A stretch of DNA of 64,000 nucleotides. It comes from Pseudomonas sp. Root71 (lineage in GTDB: Bacteria; Pseudomonadota; Gammaproteobacteria; Pseudomonadales; Pseudomonadaceae). Position 1 is the stretch's first letter. Each line of letters begins with the position of its first letter. Both the position numbers and the translations under genes were made by a program. The stretch is taken from the NCBI RefSeq assembly GCF_001429045.1, contig NZ_LMHY01000022.1, forward strand, positions 475,706-539,705, written 5' to 3'. This document shows positions 55,967-64,000 of this stretch, piece by piece. Below the pieces are notes generated by a model. The model was not told the origin of the DNA. It made no database searches and saw only the letters and a list, made by a program, of their open reading frames with translations.

Positions 55967-57928
55967 ATGCCGACCTCGACACCCGCCTTCGCGCACCTGT
56001 TCGAACCCCTGGAGATCCGTGGCAAGCGCCTGAAAAACCGCATCATGTCCAGCGGGCACGACACCTCGATGCCCACCGACAATCTGGTCAATGAGCAATT
56101 GATCGCCTATCACCGGGCGCGTGCCGAAGGCGGTGCCGGGCTGATCGTGCTGCAAGTGGCCGGCGTGCATGACAGCGCGCGCTACACCTCCCATGTGCTG
56201 ATGGCCACCGACGATGCGTGCATCGAGGGCTACCGCAAACTGGCGCAAACCTGCCATGCCCACGGTACCGTGGTGTTGTCCCAGGTGTTCCATCCGGGGC
56301 GGGAGATCATGGAGTCCAGCGATGGCCTGCTGGCGGTGGCCTATTGCGCCTCGTCGGTGCCCAACGAACGCTTCCGGGTGATGCCCCGCGCGCTGGACCA
56401 GGCCATGATCGACGAGATCGTCGCCGGTTATGCCGCTGCCGCCCGCCGACTGCACCAGGCAGGCATCGATGGCGTCGAGGTCGTGGCCAGCCATGGTTAC
56501 CTGCCGGCGCAGTTCATCAATCCGCGGGTCAACCGGCGGACCGATGGCTACAACGGCGGACTGGAACAGCGTTTGCGTTTCCTGCGCGAGGTAATTGCCG
56601 CCGTGCGCGCGGCGACCGACGAGCAGTTCATCATCGGCCTGCGCATTTCCGCCGACGAGCGCGACCCGGAAGGCCTGACCGAGGACGAATCCCTGGCCGC
56701 CGTGCAGTCACTGCAAGCGCAGCTCGATTACGTGCACATCGTCGCCGGCACCTCGGCTTCCCTGGGTGGCGCGGTGCATATCGTGCCGCCGATGGCGATC
56801 GAAGCGGCGTACCTGGCTAAAGAAGCCGGGACGTTCAAGGCCGGTTTGAACATTCCGCTGTTCGTCACCGGGCGCATCAACCAGCCCCAGGAAGCCGAGC
56901 TGATTCTGGCTCGCGGCCAGGCCGATGTGTGCGGCATGACCCGGGCGCTGATTTGCGATCCGCAAATGCCCAACAAGACCGACACCGGCCGCGTCGAAGA
57001 CGTGCGGGCGTGCATTGCCTGCAACCAGGCGTGCATCGGCCACTTCCACAAGGGCTTGCCGATTTCCTGCATCCAGCACCCGGAAACCGGGCGCGAACTG
57101 ATCTTCGGCGAACGCCGACAAGCGCCACGGCGCAAACGCATCATGATCGCCGGCGGTGGCCCGGCCGGGATGAAAGCCGCCACCGTCGCGGCCCAGCGCG
57201 GCCATGAGGTGACGCTGTACGAAGCCAGTCCGCAACTGGGCGGTCAGGTGTTGCTCGCGCAGCTGCTGCCGCGGCGTAGCGAATTCGGCGGTGCCAGTAC
57301 CAACCTGCAACGGGAAATGGAACTGGCCGGTGTGCGCGTGGTGCGCAATACCCGAGTCGACCGGGCACTGGTGGAACGGGAAAAACCGGACATGGTGATC
57401 GTCGCTACCGGTGCCGAGCCCTACTGGCCGGCCTTCGAGCGCGGCGGTGAGTTGCAGGTGGTGGACGCCTGGCAAGTGCTGCGCGATGAAGTACAGGTCG
57501 GCCGTTCGGTGGTGGTGGTCGACTGGCGCTGCGACTGGATCGGCCCCGGCATTGCCGAACGCCTGGTGCGCGCCGGGCACCAGGTGCAACTGGCGGTCAA
57601 CGGCACCCACTGCGGGGAAAACCTGCCGCTGTACGTGCGCGATCAACTGGCCGGCGAACTGCATAAGCTGGGCGTGCCGATCACGCCCTACGCGCGGTTG
57701 TATGGCTGCGATGACAATACGGTGTACCTGCAACACACCGCCAGTGGCGAACCGATGCTGATGGAGAACATCGATACGCTGGTGCTGTGCCAAGGCCACC
57801 AACCGGTGGATACCCTGGGTGCGGAGTTGCAAGGGCTGGTGGAGTTTCGCCGCATCGGTGACTGCCTGGCGCCGCGTACCGCCGAAGAAGCGATTTATGA
57901 AGGCCTTAAAGTCGCGTGGGAGCTTTAA
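55967..57928 (+). CDS. Old Yellow Enzyme-type iron-sulfur flavoprotein
   Basis: The 653-residue protein joins an FMN TIM-barrel (LFEPLEIRGKRLKNRIMSSG, then ASHGYLPAQFINPRVNRRTD and LFVTGRINQP), a [4Fe-4S] ligand set CIACNQACIG...SCIQHP near residues 348-369, and FAD/NAD-binding domains (RIMIAGGGPAGMKAATVAAQ and GRSVVVVDWRCDWIGPGIAE). This is the layout of dienoyl-CoA reductase (FadH), trimethylamine dehydrogenase and DgcA-like demethylases. WRCDWIG and the amine-catabolism setting make an N-methyl-amine or N-methylproline demethylase more likely than fatty acid reductase, but this is a guess. AGGAG is eleven bases upstream. Confidence 0.82.
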   Translation: MPTSTPAFAHLFEPLEIRGKRLKNRIMSSGHDTSMPTDNLVNEQLIAYHRARAEGGAGLIVLQVAGVHDSARYTSHVLMATDDACIEGYRKLAQTCHAHGTVVLSQVFHPGREIMESSDGLLAVAYCASSVPNERFRVMPRALDQAMIDEIVAGYAAAARRLHQAGIDGVEVVASHGYLPAQFINPRVNRRTDGYNGGLEQRLRFLREVIAAVRAATDEQFIIGLRISADERDPEGLTEDESLAAVQSLQAQLDYVHIVAGTSASLGGAVHIVPPMAIEAAYLAKEAGTFKAGLNIPLFVTGRINQPQEAELILARGQADVCGMTRALICDPQMPNKTDTGRVEDVRACIACNQACIGHFHKGLPISCIQHPETGRELIFGERRQAPRRKRIMIAGGGPAGMKAATVAAQRGHEVTLYEASPQLGGQVLLAQLLPRRSEFGGASTNLQREMELAGVRVVRNTRVDRALVEREKPDMVIVATGAEPYWPAFERGGELQVVDAWQVLRDEVQVGRSVVVVDWRCDWIGPGIAERLVRAGHQVQLAVNGTHCGENLPLYVRDQLAGELHKLGVPITPYARLYGCDDNTVYLQHTASGEPMLMENIDTLVLCQGHQPVDTLGAELQGLVEFRRIGDCLAPRTAEEAIYEGLKVAWEL

Positions 57929-57972
57929 GGCTGTTTATACTCCGGGGCTTTACATTCAAATGATCGCTCTCA

Positions 57973-58055
57973 GTAGGAGCTGCCGCAGGCTGCGATCTTT
58001 TGATTTTGCTTTTCAAAAACAAGATCAAAAGATCGCAGCCTGCGGCAGCTCCTAC
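57973..58055. repeat. REP-like palindrome, GTAGGAGCTGCCGCAGGCTG type
   Basis: Perfect inverted arms of 32 bases at 57973-58004 and 58024-58055 (GTAGGAGCTGCCGCAGGCTG... and the complement) surround an AT-rich centre. It is a second REP family of Pseudomonas, different from the GCGAGC type. It lies 45 bases after the flavoprotein stop and could act as a strong terminator or mRNA 3' structure. Confidence 0.9.
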
Positions 58056-58090
58056 CAGGGTGTGGCGTAGCCCCCGGTTCGGAATTTTCC

Positions 58091-58687
58091 ATGAGCAACA
58101 ACAGCAAGACCCCGCCCGCTTCAGGCAGCGCCGAACCGCATTTTCTCGGCACGCGCATTCGCGGCCTGCGCAAGCGCCGGGGCATGACCCTGGCGGAACT
58201 GGCGCAACAGAGCGAACTCACCGCCGGCTACATCAGCCAGCTGGAACGCAACCTCGCCTACCCGTCGATTCCGGCGCTGTTCAACATTGCCCGCAGCCTC
58301 GGCGTGACCATCCAGTGGTTTTTCGCCAGTGAAGCGGTCACCGCGCCCGAAGACGATGGCGTCGTGGTACGCAAGAACAGCCGCCTGAACGTGCATTACG
58401 AAGACGGCATCGTCGACCAGTTGTTGACGCCGCAAGCCAACCGCCAACTGGAAATGCTCCACTCGCGCTTCCCGCCCGGCACCTACAGCCAGCAAAGCTA
58501 CAGCCACGACGGCGAAGAAGCCGGCTACTTGCTCTCGGGGAGTTTCGAGTTGTGGGTCGGCGAGCGCCATTTCCAGCTCAATGAAGGCGACAGCTTCAGC
58601 TTTTCCAGCCAGGAACCGCACCGCTACGGCAATCCCGGCGATGTCGATGCGGTGGTGATCTGGGTGATTACGCCACCGACGTTCTAA
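58091..58687 (+). CDS. XRE-cupin regulator (PuuR-like)
   Basis: The 198-residue protein has an N-terminal XRE helix-turn-helix (GTRIRGLRKRRGMTLAELAQ, then SELTAGYISQLERNLAYPSI) and a C-terminal cupin (SHDGEEAGYLLSGSFELWVG, then EGDSFSFSSQEPHRYGNPGD). This is the PuuR arrangement, in which polyamine or amine metabolites release repression of putrescine genes. It sits between the flavoprotein and the puu-like genes. Its stop overlaps that of the convergent AraC gene by four bases. Confidence 0.88.
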   Translation: MSNNSKTPPASGSAEPHFLGTRIRGLRKRRGMTLAELAQQSELTAGYISQLERNLAYPSIPALFNIARSLGVTIQWFFASEAVTAPEDDGVVVRKNSRLNVHYEDGIVDQLLTPQANRQLEMLHSRFPPGTYSQQSYSHDGEEAGYLLSGSFELWVGERHFQLNEGDSFSFSSQEPHRYGNPGDVDAVVIWVITPPTF

Positions 58688-59616
58688 CGCCGGCTGCGAC
58701 CGCTTGCCTGAGTGGAACTCGCACGCTTGAGGGTGTCGCTCGGCAGCTCGTTGAACAACGCGCGGTAGCTGCTGGAAAACCGCCCCAGATGCCAGAACGA
58801 CCAATGCATCGCCACCTCGGCCACGGTGGTTTGCATGGGTGTTCGGCTGAGCAATTCGCGGCGGGCGCTGTTGAGGCGGCGCAGGCGCAGCCACTGGGTC
58901 GGCGACATGCCGGTGTAGGTCTTGAACGCATGCTGCAACTGGCGCAGTGAAACCCCCGCGACCTGAGACAGCTCCAGCAGGTTGAGGTGTTCTTCCGGGG
59001 TGTCCGCGGCCCATTCTCCTACCCGCTTCATGATCGACCGCTCCCCGGCCCGACGCTGCAGGGCCCCCTGGTCGAGGCCGACACAGGCGTTGTCGAGGAT
59101 GAACAGGCAATCTTCCAGCAGTTGCTGGGTCAGCGCTTCGCGGCTCGGTGGATCGAAGGTCTGCGACAGGCGCGTCAAGGTCCCGCTGAGCCAACGGCAG
59201 AACAGCGCGTTCTGCTGGGAGTTGAGCGGTGCCATGAACAGCCCTTCGAGCCTGGCGATGTCGAGGCTGTGGCGCTTTACGAACTCCGGCCCGAACACCA
59301 CGGCGATTTCCTGGTAGTTCTCCGGGGTGATCCAGATGTTGCGGCTTTCGCCATTCAACACGTACAGCGCGTTGTCGCCGCGATCGAAACAAAACGACAA
59401 CGAACCCTGGGGCGCGCTGAAATTCTGTTCGACCCGGGTATTCATCGACTCTTCGTAAATCTCCACGCCCTGCAGATCCAGATAACGCACCAGGCCTGCG
59501 AAATGCCCCGGCGACATCTGCTGGTATTGCTGCACCCAACCCGGCGTGGCGCGGATTTGCTCGGCGACATCGGCGGTGTTGAACGCTTGGACCTGGAGGC
59601 AGTTGGAACCTGTCAT
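58684..59616 (-). CDS. AraC-family regulator (EutR/OruR-like)
   Basis: The 310-residue protein begins MTGSNCLQVQAFNTADVAEQ; the ATG at 59616 is chosen because the frame upstream to 59691 is of low quality. The C-terminal DNA-binding pair is NLLELSQVAGVSLRQLQHAF, GMSPTQWLRLRRLNSARREL and TVAEVAMHWSFWHLGRFSSS, the FWHLGRFS variant of amine-utilisation regulators. It is divergent from the glutamylpolyamine synthetase gene at 59780, which it probably controls. Confidence 0.88.
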   Translation of the reverse strand: MTGSNCLQVQAFNTADVAEQIRATPGWVQQYQQMSPGHFAGLVRYLDLQGVEIYEESMNTRVEQNFSAPQGSLSFCFDRGDNALYVLNGESRNIWITPENYQEIAVVFGPEFVKRHSLDIARLEGLFMAPLNSQQNALFCRWLSGTLTRLSQTFDPPSREALTQQLLEDCLFILDNACVGLDQGALQRRAGERSIMKRVGEWAADTPEEHLNLLELSQVAGVSLRQLQHAFKTYTGMSPTQWLRLRRLNSARRELLSRTPMQTTVAEVAMHWSFWHLGRFSSSYRALFNELPSDTLKRASSTQASGRSRR

Positions 59617-59779
59617 GGGGGCGACCTTACGCACTCTTTTGGTGCGCTTTGTGCTGCTTAAAGTGGATAGATGGAACCGCAAGGCTCGCACAAGATAGTC
59701 GTCAACGCGCTACAGGGGAAGTGTCCGGCGGATGAAACCGGTCTCTCCTGGCGTTAATAAAACCAATAACGAGGTCTTT

Positions 59780-61138
59780 ATGAATGTCCCTTTCGATCAG
59801 CTGTTCACTTGGCTGAAAGATCACAAGATTACCGAAGTCGAGTGCGTCGTCAGCGACCTGACCGGCATTGCACGCGGCAAAATTGCACCGACCAACAAGT
59901 TCCTGCATGAGCGAGGCATGCGCCTGCCGGAAAGTGTCCTTCTGCAAACGGTAACCGGGGACTTTGTCGACGACGACATCTACTACGACCTGCTCGACCC
60001 GGCCGATATCGACATGGTCTGCAAGCCAGATGCCGACGCGGTCTACGTGGTGCCATGGGCCATCGAGCCGACCGCCATCGTGATCCACGACACCTTCGAC
60101 AAGTTCGGCAACCCGATCGAACTGTCGCCGCGCAACGTGCTGAAGAAAGTCCTGCAGCTGTACACCGACAAAGGCTGGCGTCCGATCGTCGCGCCGGAAA
60201 TGGAGTTCTACCTGACCCAGCGCTGCGAAGACCCGGACCTGCCGCTCAAGGCGCCGATGGGCCGTTCGGGCCGCGCCGAAAGCGGTCGTCAGTCGTTCTC
60301 CATCGACGCTGCCAACGAATTCGATCCGCTGTTCGAAGACGTTTACGACTGGTGCGAACTGCAAGGCCTGGACCTCGACACGCTGATCCACGAAGACGGC
60401 CCGGCGCAGATGGAAATCAACTTCCGTCATGGCAACGCCCTGGACCTGGCGGACCAGATCACCGTGTTCAAACGCACCATGCGTGAAGCGGCGCTCAAGC
60501 ACAACGTGGCGGCAACCTTCATGGCCAAGCCAGTCGGCGACGAGCCTGGCAGCGCCATGCACATTCACCAGAGCGTGGTGGACATTGCCACCGGTCAGCC
60601 GATCTTCGCCGATGCCGATGGCAACATGAGCGAACTGTTCCTGCATCACATTGGCGGCTTGCAGAAGTACATCCCGAAGGTGCTACCGATGTTCGCGCCG
60701 AACGTCAACTCGTTCCGCCGTTTCCTGCCGGACACCTCGGCACCGGTGAACGTCGAATGGGGCGAAGAAAACCGCACCGTCGGCCTGCGCGTGCCGACCT
60801 CCAGCCCCGACGCCATGCGCGTCGAGAATCGCCTGCCGGGCGCCGACGCCAACCCGTACCTGGCCATCGCCGCCAGCCTGCTGTGCGGTTACCTGGGCAT
60901 GGTCGAGCGTATCGAGCCGAGCGCTGCGGTACAGGGCCGCGCCTATGAGCGTCGCAACCTGCGCCTGCCGATCACCATCGAGGACGCCCTGACCCAGATG
61001 GAAGAGTGCGACACCATCAGCCGCTACCTGGGCAACAAGTTCGTGCGGGGCTATGTCGCGGTCAAACGCGCCGAGCACGAGAACTTCAAGCGGGTGATCA
61101 GTTCGTGGGAGCGTGAGTTCCTGATGCTCAGCGTCTGA
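59780..61138 (+). CDS. Glutamine synthetase-like gamma-glutamylpolyamine synthetase
   Basis: The 452-residue protein has the glutamine synthetase fold: SDLTGIARGKIAP at the N-terminus, the ATP/metal block APEMEFYLT, EDGPAQMEINFRHGNALDLA, GSAMHIHQSVVD, NSFRRFLPDTSAPVN..WGEENRTVGLRVP and RVENRLPGADANPYLAIAA. This is the PuuA/SpuI branch that joins glutamate to putrescine or other polyamines. It is shorter than biosynthetic GlnA in the adenylylation loop region. GAGG lies five bases before the ATG at 59780. PotF- and PuuB-like genes follow, in keeping with the gamma-glutamyl pathway. Confidence 0.9.
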   Translation: MNVPFDQLFTWLKDHKITEVECVVSDLTGIARGKIAPTNKFLHERGMRLPESVLLQTVTGDFVDDDIYYDLLDPADIDMVCKPDADAVYVVPWAIEPTAIVIHDTFDKFGNPIELSPRNVLKKVLQLYTDKGWRPIVAPEMEFYLTQRCEDPDLPLKAPMGRSGRAESGRQSFSIDAANEFDPLFEDVYDWCELQGLDLDTLIHEDGPAQMEINFRHGNALDLADQITVFKRTMREAALKHNVAATFMAKPVGDEPGSAMHIHQSVVDIATGQPIFADADGNMSELFLHHIGGLQKYIPKVLPMFAPNVNSFRRFLPDTSAPVNVEWGEENRTVGLRVPTSSPDAMRVENRLPGADANPYLAIAASLLCGYLGMVERIEPSAAVQGRAYERRNLRLPITIEDALTQMEECDTISRYLGNKFVRGYVAVKRAEHENFKRVISSWEREFLMLSV

Positions 61139-61161
61139 GATCTTCGCTGTCCGTAACGGCC

Positions 61162-61247
61162 TCATCGCGAGCAAGCTCGCTCCCACAGGGGAACGCATTT
61201 CAAATGTGGGAGCGACGGTGCGGCGACCCGACTTGCTCGCGATGAGG
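61162..61247. repeat. REP pair with a variant right arm
   Basis: The left arm CATCGCGAGCAAGCTCGCTC is typical. The right arm reads TGTGGGAGCGACGGTGCGGC, then GACCCGACTTGCTCGCGATG, so about 15 bases are inserted within the usual GAGCTTGC. Such variant arms exist in fluorescent pseudomonads. It separates the synthetase from the binding-protein gene. Confidence 0.85.
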
Positions 61248-61275
61248 GCCGACAGACCACCAAAGAATCACCTGA

Positions 61276-63692
<2,417 letters not shown>

Positions 63693-63785
63693 CCACCGGG
63701 CACCTGAGGCGAGTTGTCTCTCGCTTCAGGCGTCGCGGCAGGTCAGGAGGGGTTGTGGCGACCTCAAGAGATCGCCGCGGCACTT

Positions 63786-64000
63786 CTATTGAGGCATCTG
63801 AATGTTAATGCCCTCCTTCTGCATTTCTTCACGTACCGACTGGAATTTCTGGTACTTGGACAACTCGATCGGCCCGTCATAGCCCATGCTTTGCAGTTTG
63901 CGTGGCGGGTACTTGATGTAGGTCTGCATCAGCTTGTTGATCGCCTGGCTGATCGGCACCATGGTCCAGGTGCGCTCAGTGACGTTACTCATGAAGATGT
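63786..64000 (-). CDS. C-terminal end of an unidentified gene (partial)
   Basis: The minus-strand frame is open from the window edge to the stop at 63786-63788. The last 68 residues read MSNVTERTWTMVPISQAINK, LMQTYIKYPPRKLQSMGYDG, PIELSKYQKFQSVREEMQ and KEGINIQMPQ. A Met at 63992 might be taken as a start, but the frame continues upstream, so this is probably the tail of a longer protein. No family recognised. Confidence 0.55.
   Translation of the reverse strand, partial: IFMSNVTERTWTMVPISQAINKLMQTYIKYPPRKLQSMGYDGPIELSKYQKFQSVREEMQKEGINIQMPQ

Overview
The window reads as a chromosomal segment of a fluorescent-group Pseudomonas. The grounds are GC-rich coding sequence with typical Pseudomonas codon use, the REP palindromes built on GCGAGCAAGCTCGC, and an arginine-transaminase gene block in the order I recall from P. 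aeruginosa. No rRNA, tRNA, CRISPR array or intact insertion sequence was seen. This assignment comes from recognising families by eye, not from a search.

0-19 kb is accessory in character. It opens with a large exported CotA-like multicopper oxidase. A pair of genes follows (DUF2790-like protein plus a five-helix membrane protein) that is present twice, at 3.2-4.7 kb and 12.6-14.1 kb, as direct repeats of about 1.45 kb. Between the copies lies a signalling unit: a NarL/LuxR-type response regulator, a 1622-residue soluble poly-HAMP hybrid kinase, and a receiver-histidine kinase protein. Then come a small PtrA-like periplasmic protein, a DCC-family protein, a five-heme exported cytochrome c, a truncated Ohr/OsmC remnant, a third copy of the five-helix membrane protein, and a frameshifted trmK. 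Two conserved histidines in the membrane helices of all three paralogues, next to a multiheme cytochrome and a copper oxidase, suggest an uncharacterised redox or metal module.

19-33.6 kb holds a PLP-dependent dehydratase with a divergent AraC regulator, several secreted or envelope proteins (DUF4157-like, transporter-like outer membrane protein, DUF3313 lipoprotein, glycine-zipper protein), a diiron-like protein with its divergent AraC regulator, and a GFA-family protein. It also holds a ToxR/ToxS-like transmembrane regulator pair followed by small exported proteins, an AraC regulator, a 34-residue membrane peptide, a CSS-EAL c-di-GMP phosphodiesterase and a small beta-barrel protein. Two very short genes (40 and 34 residues) are supported by their ribosome-binding sites.

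33.8-37.8 kb is housekeeping-like: an AspT/YidE-family transporter, an MscS-type channel and a second glycine-zipper protein.

38-53 kb is the arginine transaminase (ATA) cluster: quinone oxidoreductase, aldehyde dehydrogenase, AruH, AruI, an NDP-forming acyl-CoA synthetase, acyl-CoA dehydrogenase, enoyl-CoA hydratase/isomerase and an APC permease. Its regulators AruR and AruS follow, with a periplasmic binding protein encoded between them. The order suggests L-arginine -> 2-ketoarginine -> 4-guanidinobutyraldehyde -> 4-guanidinobutyrate, possibly followed by CoA activation and a beta-oxidation-like route.

53-64 kb is amine and polyamine catabolism: TetR regulator, class II aldolase, ABC substrate-binding protein, an Old Yellow Enzyme-type iron-sulfur flavoprotein, a PuuR-like XRE-cupin regulator, an AraC regulator, a PuuA-like glutamylpolyamine synthetase, a PotF-like binding protein and a PuuB-like oxidase. 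The window ends inside an unidentified minus-strand gene.
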